Positions 1 through 12,433 of a DNA stretch of 64,000 bases are shown in pieces; positions within the stretch are counted from its first letter, which is position 1, and each line of letters opens with the position of its first letter. The notes below the pieces were generated by a model. That model was not told where the DNA came from and ran no database searches. It saw only the letters and a list, made by a program, of their open reading frames with translations. Source of the DNA: Rhopalosiphum padi (taxonomy: Eukaryota > Arthropoda > Insecta > Hemiptera > Aphididae); NCBI RefSeq assembly GCF_020882245.1, contig NC_083597.1, positions 73,324,152-73,388,151 of the forward strand, in the 5' to 3' direction. The position numbers were made by a program, and so were the translations under genes.

Positions 1-3000
1 ACACACATAAAAAAAAACCTTCATGTTTATTACCCATAATAACCTTGACCATTAACAAAACATATATTTTTCATTAAATAGCGAACCGAAATGTCCAACG
101 CCGTATATAGCGTATACAGAGAAAACAGTAATTAGTATTTGCACAATAAAAGTTATTTTCAATTCAGTGCAATCATCGTAAAATGTAATTATGTTGGCCT
201 ATATACATATATCTGTATATAAATACGTATAGGGGAGCGTAATAGTTATGCTTTGTCTCTCTAATCAACAAAACACACGCGTATTTTGACTTGGACAACT
301 AAGAGCAGAAGCTTTGTTAATAAAACGTATTTGTAAATGTGTATCGCGGATTTATCTTCGTCTTATCTGATATTAAATTTCGCTAGCAACGTGAGAACAA
401 ATTTACATAATACCATGAATACATATACATATTGTATAGGTACATGACCCGTTATTTTCAACACCTCGTCAACCGGGTCTTATTTAATATAGTCTCGTTC
501 CGTCATTGAGTCGTATAGTGTGCATAGGTACTTATGTGGGATTGTCACTATATAGTTTTCTTTGTGCTATTTTTTTTTCTGTTATTATTCATCTATACGT
601 GAGAAATTCGTAGTAGGAAAAAAATAACGCAAAAATTCCACAAAGGGACGTTATGTAAACACTTAAACACGTCCGTATGTTTTTATGTACACAAACAGCC
701 CTAGTTACATAAATGTATATATATGAACAAAGATGCGCCGCGTGATTAGTTGTCACATCGTAAAACATGTGCGGCACTTATATGCACACCACGCGACATA
801 TGGCTAATAAGCACAACCCTTCATTGTGCGTGCAAATATCCTGAAAATACGGTACCTAGGACTCGGAAGAGCCCCGAGGTGTATGCCGCTCTGTAAATTT
901 ATTTTTGGGCTTCCATCACTTGAAATTTAAATTTGTTTTTAAATAATATAGTACATGTACCTACGTATTGTATATTATATATGTTATATAGATACCGCGT
1001 TATTACACAATTTATAATAATCAACAGCTATATCAATATAATATAGTTTAATAAATTATATGATATGAATACATTAACAATTGCGAGTAATCTTATATTC
1101 TGTAGCCAAAACTATTGATAATTTTTTTTTTCTATTTATAAATTTAGTTTCCAATTATGTCGTATTTTTATTTTTTAACCGAATGGAAAATGAAATAATT
1201 ATGTACCAAGATTTTGTTAAAGCGAACTATTTTTTCAAGCACTCTGAAAAAATATGTATTTTCAAATATTTATGTGACAAAGGCGTACTCTTTTAATATA
1301 ATACATTGTATCGATTAAGTTACATAAAAAATCACATTTTAATAAACAACCAATATATATATATATAGGTGTATGTTGCATAATAATGATTTTAAATATA
1401 ACAAAATTATAATTTTTATTACGAGATGAACTTGTATAAACTGCATATTTGTTCATTAAAATTAATAAATTATCATATTTGTATTTGAAAAAATAATTTA
1501 AATAAAAGTATAGATAAAATAAAAAAGGTAGGAAATATTCTTTAATAAAAAATATTTTATTATGATTGTACAATGAACATTTCATGTGTTTTATGACCAC
1601 TTTCCTGTTTTGATATTAGTCATTGCTCGTCTGAAACGATCTGGAGTCGATCAGCCCGAAACAAATAGTTTTTACTTCTATAATGTACAACAGATGGTAC
1701 CCCACGAAACTTTAATACCTCTAAATAGTAAATAGGGTTGTTTTTTTTCAATTGAATATTAAACTAAGTATTGAAATGTTCTGTAATGTGCTTAAGCACA
1801 CAGGCACACAATTAGCTTATACATATTAAACATAAACATTATACAAAATAATGAATTTTACAATTAATGGCCTAATGCTGGTAAATGATACTGCAAATAG
1901 TGCAAGTCTATACTTAATATAATAAATTAAATTTACTGAATGAATAAACTACACGATATTATTACCTAGCTCAAATTTAATATAATTGAGTAGTTTTTAT
2001 TAATTAATATAATGTAGTATGCTCCTAATTAAAGACATATATATTTTATAGCAAAATGCTAATTATTATTATTATTATTATTGTTATTATTTATATGTTA
2101 ATATAAATATGTTTAAATAATATAGGGTAGGTTAGGTAACACTGTATTTTGCTATTAAATAACTATTATAATCGATCGAAACAAGATTTCATGATGAAAT
2201 GTAAAAACCTCATAATGTGACAGTACAGAATATTTACGCAAAATTGTAGATGAATGTAATACATTACATTCTTTAAGCATATTTTTCTATTTTTTTTTCT
2301 TCAACCGTCTTGAAAATAATAACAAATATAAAGGTCAACCGTCACATCCAAACATTTTGTTCATAGTTTTATAGTATCCAAACTTCGCACACTTATTACA
2401 AGTGTCGTAAAAAATAAATTAAAGCCGTTTGTTGTATGCATTTAAAATAATATGCAGTGTTTAAATCTTAAACGTTAGGAAATGAGAAAAATGATTTAGT
2501 AATATTATTTCAGTGTAATAAAAATAATATAACGACGGTAGCGGTTTTATGGAAGATTCACACGACTGAGCGGTATCGTGTTAAATGTTACAAACGTTAC
2601 AAACATTTTATTTATACGCAGTACTCACACTCTCAATATTTAGGTATGTATATGTATTTATTTTTTTTTTTGTAATTAACAACATTTTGTACAACAGATT
2701 GGGTATTCTAATTTGTGATATGGTTATTTTGTCCAAAAACACCGGATTTGTTTAAGTTTGTTTCAACACGCACCTTCACTGATAATTTGTGGGGTGCAAA
2801 ATAACGGTGTGGTATCTAACACGCGAATCGGACGTCTAGCTATGGATTTAGATTCTCGTTGAAAGTAGATTTTAAGTGTTCTACAAATTAAAACTGATAC
2901 TTTAATTCCTATTATACAATAGGTAACCGTTATCGTCATCGTGTACATTATAAAAATATAATATAAATTATAGTAAATTATATTGAATCCATTAAATATA

Positions 3001-4980
3001 CGTGACCCGTGTAGAGGCAAAATATCATTTAAAAAAAAAAACATTAAGAAACAACCATTTTGTCATAATATAATATGACATATTATGTTTCTTAAAAAAA
3101 AATGAACCTCATAAAAAAATGTACTACCATTCTGTTAACCATCGATAAACGAATTAAAAAAAAAGAATATATTTCTTTGAAAATTAAGCTCGTTTTACAT
3201 AAAATGGCATCAAACGAATATTATACAGAATTTAATAAGTACTTTATTTTTTAAACTGAATCGTACCGGTCTGTAATCAACGAAACAATATTATTACTAT
3301 TATTATTTTCGATTTTCGTTTTACATAAACGACTTGCGTGTACGTTTTTTTTTACATTATACGTGAAATATATAGGTTCATAGAATAAAAACGGTTTCAA
3401 GCAAAAAAACCAACTGTAGAGTAATATATAGAAAACCATCGTTATTCGTTATACAGCACCATCATACATACCATCGACCACCATCAACTGAGTAAAATCA
3501 TAAAAAAAAAGTGCACATACATTCGAAAACGTATAATAGGTATAGCGTGCAGCGTGTACTGTATATATAAAATATATGTGCGTACATATCGCGATTCCCA
3601 TATATACTACCATATTGTTATGGCTTCTCGACATCCACTAACTGCACTATGTCCTACCAAATTATTGTTTTACTGCTTTCGCAACAACGGACTAGAGACT
3701 CCTAACTCCTTAAGAGTTTTATTGGGCCGCAGTCGAAATAGAAGTTTTTTGAGTAATCTTCTGAATATGTTATCTGCTGGTAATAAAAACACGCCATTAA
3801 AGTTTCATTGTTCTAGTTTATTTATATTTGCGAATACTGCGGACAGAAAATCCCCATTTAGTACCGACGGGGGACCAAGAGTAACAACAAAATTTGTATT
3901 CCATAACGTTATTTGCTGAATTGAACTAAATTAAAGGTTATAACCATATACTATATTATTATATGCATTTTAACAACGAAGCGTAACTTAATATAATATA
4001 TTTTATTGTGTATTTATCAACTGTTGCAGGTGATGGAATTATTTTTAAATTAATTATTTGTTGTAAAAATATGTTTTTGCATATCTATATATAGTTTTAA
4101 AATCAACAATAAATTATCTAAAATAATAAAAATATTTTTTTTGTGTCTATGATGTAACAATAGACCAATTAAAAATCGATCGTTATTAAAATAAATTGCA
4201 CAGTGGATATTATTGTTTAATGATAGGAGTATAAGTACTTGACAAACATACCATAGGATAAAAAAAATTAAATATTTTAAAAATAATAACGCGAATTAAA
4301 AAAACCTTCATTGATAAAACTAAATTGCATTGAATTGTATAAGTGAACCAATATTCACAATCATGTACCGTTATTCATTTTCCTTTTTCCGCCTTGCAGC
4401 CTATTTTCTAGTGTTATGAGAACCAATAGTATCGTTTTGCCTCCTTTAAGGAGGACAATTTATTGCACACTCACGCCTTCCTACAAAATGCCGCCTATGA
4501 ATAAAAGTATAATTCCCCGTGTAAGTTTATTTCTAGAATAAAATGTAGTATAAAAGTATAAAATACCATTCAAAAATACATCGAAATATCAAGTGTCAAC
4601 TGGATATAATGCAATAATATTTTTTCCTTTTTCCGTTGTTTCGCGTACAAGGTAAATTTGGCGGTATAATACTGTATCGAATCATTTAAATCCCCTTAAC
4701 AAGTGCGTCAATCACCAAACTGACATCATTTTTTAGTTTAATATTATATAGGTGTAATTTAATAATAAAAATTATGATATGAAAAAATAATATCCATAAA
4801 GCACCTCTATTATACGACCACGCGCATAATAATAATAATAATAATACATCTATTACCTACTGGTATTCGAAGTTTGAGCACTAATTACCTATCGGATACC
4901 GACACATCATGCAGATATATGGGAAAATTATTGTGTGGGTAGGTACGGTACAAGTTTCTAACACGCTTAAAAAAATGAAC
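1..4980. other. AT-rich intergenic DNA with no recognisable gene
   Basis: I read both strands and found only short open frames with no recognisable domain. The stretch holds poly(A)/poly(T) tracts and an (ATT)n microsatellite at about 2064-2095. One 100-codon open frame at 3620-3919 is listed separately. No tRNA-like cloverleaf or transposon end was recognised. Confidence 0.6.
3620..3919 (+). other. unclassified 100-codon open frame, possible repeat fragment
   Basis: An ATG at 3620 opens a 99-residue frame ending in TGA at 3917-3919. The predicted peptide is Ser/Leu/Asn-rich with no motif I can name and no membrane segment. The frame is longer than expected for such AT-rich DNA, and its base composition is more mixed than the flanks. 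The antisense strand also reads as protein-like segments broken by two stops, so this may be a piece of an old transposable element in either orientation. There is no splice context or neighbouring exon to support a host gene. Function is unknown. Confidence 0.2.
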
Positions 4981-4999
4981 CGAACAAATATTATGTTAA

Positions 5000-5915
5000 A
5001 AATACAAAACTTTTGTTTACACCTGTTATGCGAGAGGCCTCCCGTCGGTTGATTACGTGTCGATTCCCATGGTCCCGTCCGCGTGCGTGCGCGCATATAA
5101 TATTATACGTGTGTGTGCATTTGTCAGGACAACCTCCGCACTGCGTAGGAAATAGTTTACCGTTGATTGATTGCCGCAGCCACCCACTCTCGTACCCCAC
5201 CACAGCACTCACCCGCCGTGCATACACATCACACAAAACTACCCCATCGAACGATATACGGCCACTGTTATACGTATATAACATGTAAGTATACGCACTG
5301 TATATTATGTAATTCAATGTATAATTTTCCCACGGGCTCGCCGAAAACTGCGTGTAATTATCGTCGTGTACCGTGTACAGTGCGCGATGACGATAATAAT
5401 AATAATAATACCGCACACAAGTTGTCACACAGTGAAAACAATATATTAATATCACACGCGGAATTGTATTACCCCGCGATGATATTGGTAAACCGGAACA
5501 CGTCTAATGTGCGCGTGTGCGTGTGTGTGCGTTTGTGTGTAGGGATAGTGTGTAGTCCGATGTACACCCAGATAACCCTTCTTTTTTTTTTGTCGCTTCC
5601 TGCGAGGAGGCAGATGACGCCGATTATATTTCCGGCGAGCACCGGCGGCGGCGAGTATCCGATGTCCAAACCCACGCCGCAAGAAAGGGCGAGGAAACAA
5701 TACCGGACGTTTGGTCGGAATCCGCGACCGTCGTCGCCACCACCACCACCGTCACCGCCGCCACTGCCGCCACCGCCACCTCGGTATATACATATAATAC
5801 TGTGCTGCTGCTGCAGTATAGTACGTTTAATACTATTGGAAACCGTCCATGTACATTATACGTATAAAAAGCGCCGTAACGGTGTAAAAAGTAAAGGTCG
5901 GAACATAAAATGTTG
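5000..5915. other. CpG-rich, low-complexity block in AT-rich DNA
   Basis: GC content and CpG density rise sharply here. The block contains GT-rich repeats (about 5509-5540), (AAT)n at about 5394-5410, and CCA/CCG trinucleotide runs (about 5732-5782). A 249-codon frame (5167-5916, +) is open across it, but the product is low-complexity (His/Thr, then poly-Pro) with no domain and no Kozak-supported start, so I do not call a gene. It resembles the CpG-rich block before scrt and may be a distal promoter, enhancer or noncoding exon. Confidence 0.4.
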
Positions 5916-5919
5916 ATGG

Positions 5920-8900
5920 TTAAAATGAAAAGGGAAACGCAATGTAATAAAAATAAATTGTATCGAACTATTGTGCGGCAATTTCCGATAAAAAATTATC
6001 GTCGTATATGTTTTTGGAAATTAGTTCGCAGTAAACATTTAAACAGAATTATATTGCTAAACTAAAGTTTATAATGGTAATAAAAGATCAGCTTTTTATT
6101 TCACGGGTTTCCTTTGCATAAAAATATACACGCAAAACCTCAATCGAAATTTCCGTTCAAAATATTATTAGTCGTGGATTTTTTTTTTTTGTCGAATTTT
6201 GTAATTTTATTAATATATTATTATATTGCAGAAAAAATAATAAATTTTCAAAAATTTCAAATTACAAAAAAAAAGTGCTTAATTTTGTTTTACGCTTTAT
6301 GAATTAATAGGCAAGTCGAAAGTAATTTTAAATAGTTAGGTATATTACCTATTTAATAATTATTATTTATGACCAGATTACAATTTTTTTTAAATTGGTA
6401 AATTTATAATAAACTATAAATTATGTGTCATGCAATAATTTTAAATTTAATTTAATTACAGACTAATTTCAAAAAAAATAATCATCATGACAAGATTTAA
6501 GGACTTGATACGTCATTGAGTTGTAATTTATAAGGGCTTTATCGGAATAGTAACTATAAGGCTTTTTTTATTTCACTGAACCAATTTATTTTATTTTCGG
6601 TGGGATTTCATGGAGATAAGAAACTGTAATGATATGCAGAAAAGTTGACTTTGAGAGGGGGTGGTCGGAAATAATATGGAAATCGCTCTGTGAAGTGTGC
6701 TTAAATGTCGACGTCTGACAAGGGAAAGGTATAAGTAAATAGTACAGTCAGTATATCGCCTTAACGTGTTTTAAAAGCTAACAAAATCTAAAGAACATTT
6801 TTAACTTAGTTCATTATATATACTAGATAGTATATAGATAGTACGTATATAATATTATACTCTATTTTAGATTTTTATCCATTAGAATATTATACTGACA
6901 CGAAACTATTTCCTCGGTGCGTTTTTATTTTTTTCATAGTTAAATCATAGATAAATTTAAAATAAAATAAATAATATAAATTCATAGATAACCTATGAAA
7001 ATATTATACCTACTATAATATTAAAATGTATGTGAGTGTATACGGACTATATGTTACAGAGTTAGAACGCTATGTGTGTGGTTTGAATTCAAAGTATTAT
7101 TTTTATTATACATTTACACTGCATAAACAAAGCCGAACAAATGCGCATGTATATTTCATTTGCAAGTTGGCATCCTCGTAATTCCGTTGAGCAATTCGTG
7201 ACAGGTTCATTTAACAGGTGTACAGGATATGTATTTTACACCCTTCGCGTACACGACCAGAATCCCACGAGCTGATGTTTCTAGCCCCTAAATTACGATC
7301 ACTGTATAGTTATCGATGATGATTGATTCGCTTTTAAAGTTCACATAGGATAATAACCCTATAAGGCCTATGGGATATAGTGCATAAAAAGTATAATATA
7401 TTATGGGGTAATATTCTAAATTTATGACGAACTCTTAATGAAAAGGACTGTCAAAATATCGCATGACGAATTAATGACAAAGAAAAAACCTAACTAAAGG
7501 TTGTTTTTTGTACATATATAATGTATACGTTCATAATATATTTAGTTCGATATTATTTCTCGTGAAATAATTTCTCTATCAATTTATGTCAAGAATAAAA
7601 AATAAAATACAATCCTATTTACTAAAAAAAAAAATATTCAATGATAGTTTCATAAATAAAAAAAGAAATTAATTATTAATTAACTAAGTATACTTAAATT
7701 AAACTGAATACATGAATACAGACAATATAATAATATTATCATATTTAATGTTAACATTTTTTTTTTAGTTAGTCTTATAGATTAAGTTTTTTTCTTGACA
7801 ATAAAATACAATTATTTTTAGTAGTAGATATTTAAAAACTGATTTTTAATCCAGTAAATGTGTGTTTATTTTTATTTTTGATCCCTTATTTTTCTTTTTT
7901 TTAAGGCAGAAGTTTCATCATATTAAATAGTTTTTAAAATAAATATCATTTCCAGTATTTGATGAATACTTTTTTTTTAAATTAAAGATAAAATCTGAAT
8001 TATGCCCGCTTCGAAAATTCTTGATCACAAAATGATGGCAAAATGTTAATATAATAAGATAAAATGTATAATATACTATGAATAAAACAAAATATTTCCT
8101 ATGATAAGTTAATTAGGTTTTTTTTTATTAAAAAAAACGCTCAAGTTCTTAAAACGCTGATTTCTTTATAAATAAACACATGAAAAAAAATATACAAATT
8201 TGTCAGTAAGTTATTATAATGATTACGTTATTTTAACGTGTGACAAACCCCATAAACAGTGTAAATCAATATTTACGCGTGACGATTAATAAATTAAATG
8301 CAAATATCTATACACAAAAAATATTAGACTTGGTATAATATTTACATGCATATTGCATGATACCAATATTATATACATACTCGGAAAGTATTTTATATAT
8401 AAAATTCTACTTTGAAAGGAATACACTTTGTCAATTATAAAAAACTAAATTATTTTTTTTTCTAGCCGAGATACAATGATTAATTTAGTAAACAATTAAA
8501 AATATTATTTTAATTCATCACGTTTAATTGATTTGAATTTTTTTATTGTTAGTAAATTATTACCAGTATTCAAGTCAACTTTAGTATATATACGAGAGAA
8601 ATGCATTGTATTCAGAAAATAATTTACAATTATTGCATGTACTTTTATACAAAATACTTGGAAAGGTTAAAAAAATTGCATTAATCCTACTATTATTTCA
8701 GTAGAAGTGCATCCGGTTATAAATCTATAAAACAACTTGATATAATAAAACCAAATTATATAATGCAATAAGAAAAAATGTCATTAGATTAGATTAATAT
8801 CTATTACAATTTACAACCATGCAGTATACGCATAAGTAATATCCAGGGACATTTTTAACACTAAGCTTACGGCTTTTTTCTTTGATTGATCAAAATATAC

Positions 8901-10215
8901 AATTTTCTTATACAAAGTACAAATAATTTCATACACGGATTATAGTTTACCGTTATAATTTTTTTAAATGTATTAATTATATAATAATTGTAAGGTCTGG
9001 GTATAATTTATATAATAATTTTCAATAAGAAATAGTAAAATAAAAAATATGGACGTATCAAATATTATGAGGTACGTGTACTTTTAAGTGACCCATCCCT
9101 CTGTAAACAATAACATTTTTTTAACCTTATAACTTCTAACGTTTTTATCTAAAAAAATAATAAACTAATTAAGTTGTGTATAATTAATTTTAATGATGTA
9201 TCAAAAATAAATCAATAATAAAAAAAAATATCATATAACAAAAGAATATACATAGATAGCGTAAAATATAATATTGTAATATCATCATAAACTCAATTGT
9301 TCATAATATTACCTTTTATAAATATAATATGTATAGTAATTTATTCTTTATATTTTATAAACCCTAAAAAAATAATAATGTTATATTTTATATTTTTATC
9401 GTATTACCATCAAGCATATTCCGCAATAACTTCATAAATTGTATTTATTTTTTAATTAAATCAACTTAACACTACTATAAAAATATTTTTCTTTCAATCC
9501 ATTCATGTAATAATATAAACATTATACACGTTTTAACGAATAATATACTGGCATTATTGGTTTAGTATAAACGTAAGAACAATGTCTTATGTTTATGTTA
9601 TTAGTAAATTCAAAAATGTTGTGTACTTGTGTACCAAATTGGACGCAATAATTTTAGTACCTACCTGTATAGATAAGTTCATCATATTCTATGTTTATAT
9701 TGTATGTAGTGTAAAGTCTGGATTTTATATCACGTGATATTCGTACGCTAGCAATATATAATAACAAATATTTTTACACTTTAGCACTTTCGACTACCTA
9801 CCTAGTAAGTAGTAAAAGTGTATTCGATATTATATTCATGTACATTAATATCAAAATGTAGAACCACTATAACAGGAGTAAAATGTAGGCAATACGAAGC
9901 ACTACAGTAAAAAAAAAAGAAAACGTGCATCGAAAAATATCTAGGAAAATATCGTTGTCATCGTGCACGTGGTTTTCCGTAAAGACATTTAATTTTAGTA
10001 CTACACCGCTGTAGTACCGCCAGCGTATATAGGCTTTTGAAATGTACCGCTCGTAAGAATAAGAAATATTATTTTCGCGTCTGCTTGTTACACGTATAAC
10101 ATACACAGTGTCGAGTGTTCGGAAACATTCTAAAATCTAAAATATGTCGAAAACCGTACAAAACGATGTCAAAGTTACCAGGCACACGATATGTGCATTA
10201 CGCGCGTACCTATAT
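5920..10215. other. AT-rich intergenic DNA, nothing recognised
   Basis: Mostly A/T homopolymer-rich sequence without open frames above about 65 codons. No splice-framed exon, RNA gene or transposon terminus was recognised. The only word of note is a TAACAGGTG E-box at 7212-7220, one base off the Snail/Scratch consensus. Confidence 0.55.
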
Positions 10216-10221
10216 ATATTA

Positions 10222-10398
10222 CAGTGAAACTTCCATATAACGAAGTCGAATAAGCAACAAAATAAATTCGTAATGTGGAGGAATTTTTTAAATAGAATAA
10301 CGTATTCATTAACAATGAAGGAGGTCATAGTTCTTAAAAATATTTCGTTAAACAAAAAATGTCGTAAAATGGAAGTTCGTTATATGGAAGGTTCACCG
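10222..10398. mobile_element. Tigger/pogo-like MITE with TA target duplication
   Basis: A 177-bp non-autonomous element with terminal inverted repeats. The left end reads CAGTGAAACTTCCATATAAC and the right end reads, in reverse complement, CGGTGAACCTTCCATATAAC. The match continues through GAA on both sides, with two mismatches in 23. TA dinucleotides at 10220-10221 and 10399-10400 flank it, as expected for Tc1/mariner-superfamily insertion. CAGTGxAAC...ATATAACGAA is the Tigger/pogo terminal type. The interior is AT-rich and has no transposase. It lies about 1.7 kb upstream of scrt exon 1. Confidence 0.8.
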
Positions 10399-11662
10399 TA
10401 TAACGCATAATAATAACACGTCGTCGATGTGATGGTATGGTAAGAAAACTGACTCTCGGAGAAAAAAGGAACCATCGAAATGGATGAGATTATAAATATA
10501 TAGGACCCACGGCCTCTGTTACAGATGATCATTGGCGTCGGAAACTTGCGGAAACCTCGTGCATATAACCCTTATCGCGGCACGGACACTTACGACGACA
10601 TAATAATAACGTGTGTATACCTATAGTTACTGTGTGTACAAAATCATGTCGTTTTTTACGGCGTGCCCACCTGACCCACGACCGAAAGCAAAGCACACCC
10701 GCGTACGGAAGGACGGACACACTGCAACCGTAATAACGGTTAGGGGTCGGACCGCAACAGTGCTGCAGGGGTATATATTTATATATGTGTGTGTGTGTGT
10801 AGTCGGAGGAGAAGTGGTGTGACGCATTGTCAGCGGCGTGGACGAAAGGGGGTGGCGAGAGAGGACGTGTGTAATTTCGTCGAAACGACGGAACCCTGCA
10901 CCGCGGAGTAGGCGACGGCGGCGGCGGCAGTGGCGTGTTGCATGTTGTGTTATGGAAATAAATAGCTTTCAATCGACGAGCAGAGCACAGTCCGTGTCTA
11001 CTGGTGGTAGTTGCTCGTATTATATTATTATTATTATTATTATTATATACACGACGACGACTACAACGACGACGATGTGCATATACGGCGATGTGGTGCG
11101 GTGAGAGGGGGGGACGGCGGCGTGCGTGCGAATAGGGGTAGTTGGCGACCGATGCGGCGGCGGTGGCCTTCCCCGTCCCGCAATAACACGACGACCCTCC
11201 TCACCCCTCCCAAAATCCACGACTACCCCACCGTGTAAGCTTATATATATACATTATTGTGTGTAGGGGTTGCGCGCGCGCGTATTCACGTGTATACTGT
11301 ATACGTACGTGCGTGCGTGCGTGTGCGCGCACTCGTGTGCGAGGGGCGCGCACGACCGTACGCCCGCCCGCCAACGCGGCCACTGCCACCGCCACTGCCG
11401 TCGCCGCCGCCACCACCGCCACCGCGCAACAGCGGGGCCGCAACAGGCGCCGCCGGTGGTGGCGCGCGGTGCGCGCGCACCCAATAATAATCACCCCCTT
11501 CGATAGGGCGACACCCCCGTGGCGTGAACGGGGTGGTGGGGCGTGGAGGCGACCGCAGCGTCTGCAACGGCGGCGGTATAAGTGCCGGCCACCAAACATT
11601 TCCAAACGCACTCGCGTACCAAACACTTCGTCTAGTCGCTTCGGTGCTCCTCTTCGCGCTAT

Positions 11663-11778
11663 CTCTTTTCTTTTTTTTTCTCTCTCTATCTGTCTGTCTC
11701 TCTCTCTGTCTCTGCCTGTCTATCTGTCTCTACTACATCATCTCTGTCCGTCTGTCTGTCTGTCTGTCTGTCTGTCTT
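11663..11778. repeat. polypyrimidine tract, TCTC then (TCTG)n
   Basis: A nearly pure pyrimidine strand about 115 bp long, rich in TCTC and TCTG, ending in an uninterrupted TCTG/TGTC tetranucleotide array at about 11753-11777. It sits 360-480 bp upstream of the scrt ATG and could form a polypurine/polypyrimidine unusual structure near the promoter. Confidence 0.8.
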
Positions 11779-11909
11779 CCTATCCACGTTATAGGTTCTA
11801 ATCTTTTTTTTCCTTAATTCAAAAATAATTTATTCTTTTTTTTTTTTTATTATTATTATTTTTATTTATCCTTCCCCGTTGATCCCGCCGAACCATCGCG
11901 ATTCGTCCG

Positions 11910-11944
11910 TATTTAAATCGAGACGCGAAAGTGCGATCAGACAT
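11910..11944 (+). promoter_or_regulatory. scrt: candidate TATA box and initiator for scratch
   Basis: TATTTAAAT begins at 11910, and TCAGAC (arthropod initiator-like) places a possible +1 A at 11939. The TATA start is then 29 bp upstream of +1, close to the usual spacing. This would give a 5' UTR of about 203 nt. No well-placed downstream promoter element is seen. AT-rich words are common in this genome, so this remains a candidate. Confidence 0.35.
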
Positions 11945-12128
11945 TATTATTTTTTGCGGCAGACGACGTTTAATAAACCGTGATATATACATTAAAAAAA
12001 ATTAACCGTACGAGTTAAAACCAGTTCCGTGTGAATATTATACATATTTATCGTAGTCGACACGTCGAAATATATTGTTAAAATACCGTCTCCGTGACCG
12101 AGTAAACAGCCGGCCCTAAGGATCTCGG

Positions 12129-12362
12129 ATGACGGTTGGCCATGCCCCGGTACCTAATGCCCAAGAAGTGGAAGACCGCAGTGGCCAACGAGTGTTCGTG
12201 GGACTACGACAGCAAGCGGCCGTCATCGCCGCCGCCGCCGCCACCACCACTGCAGCAGCAAGCAAAGCACAGCGGTCCGCAATGGGAACCACCGGTTACC
12301 GTGCTCTTGCACCACCATCAGCACCACCACCATCAGCAGCATCACGCGTGGGGACCGTCTAG
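12129..12362 (+). other. overlapping upstream open frame (uORF) at scratch start
   Basis: An ATG at 12129 in a weak context (C at -3) opens 77 codons in a different frame from scrt, overlapping its first 221 coding bases. The product is Ala/Thr/Pro-rich and has no domain, so it is probably not a functional protein. If the mRNA starts upstream of 12129, it could dampen initiation at 12142. Confidence 0.3.
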
Positions 12363-12433
12363 CCCGCCGGCTGGAGCCACCGCGCCGAGTCCGCCACCGT
12401 GTTGCACCGGCACAGCTTTTCATTATCTCACAG
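12142..12433 (+). CDS. scrt: scratch, coding exon 1 (SNAG-like N-terminus)
   Basis: This is the first coding exon of the zinc-finger repressor completed at 27385-28922. ATG at 12142 has G at -3 and gives MPRYLMPKKWK, a SNAG-like basic N-terminus as in Snail/Scratch proteins, where this peptide recruits corepressors. A seven-residue Pro run (30-36), Gln (38-40) and a His/Gln-rich segment (57-68) follow. The exon ends in CACAG before GTACTT, a good donor, after one base of codon 98. Joining to the acceptor at 27384/27385 completes GAG (Glu98) and keeps the frame. An in-frame TTG six bases upstream is not a likely start. An out-of-frame ATG lies 13 nt upstream (see 12129). I am sure of the exon from its start, donor and phase match. 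The assignment to scratch rests on exon 2. Confidence 0.85.

Larger units (their letters stand above)
10550..12141 (+). promoter_or_regulatory. scrt: CpG-rich promoter / 5' UTR region of scratch
   Basis: GC-rich, CpG-dense DNA immediately precedes the scrt start codon. It is interrupted by (GT)n at about 10784-10800, (ATT)n/(ACG)n at about 11023-11075, CCG/CCA trinucleotide runs at about 11375-11430 and a pyrimidine tract at 11663-11778. Many overlapping open frames occur on both strands (for example 11201-11626 minus and 11259-11801 plus). They arise because GC-rich DNA has few stops, and their products are low-complexity Arg/Pro/Ala. The position argues for a promoter plus 5' UTR. Confidence 0.5.

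Noticed and set aside
1262..1600. 112-codon minus-strand frame
   Set aside because: The product is Tyr/Ile/Asn/Phe-rich, as expected for chance frames in AT-rich DNA.
2064..2095. Periodic ATT repeat considered as a CRISPR-like array
   Set aside because: It is a trinucleotide microsatellite without spacers. No array of repeated units with unique spacers exists in the window.
11201..11801. Overlapping 141- and 180-codon open frames on opposite strands before scratch
   Set aside because: They contain simple repeats and Arg/Pro/Ala runs, compete with several other frames, and lie in a CpG-rich promoter-like block.
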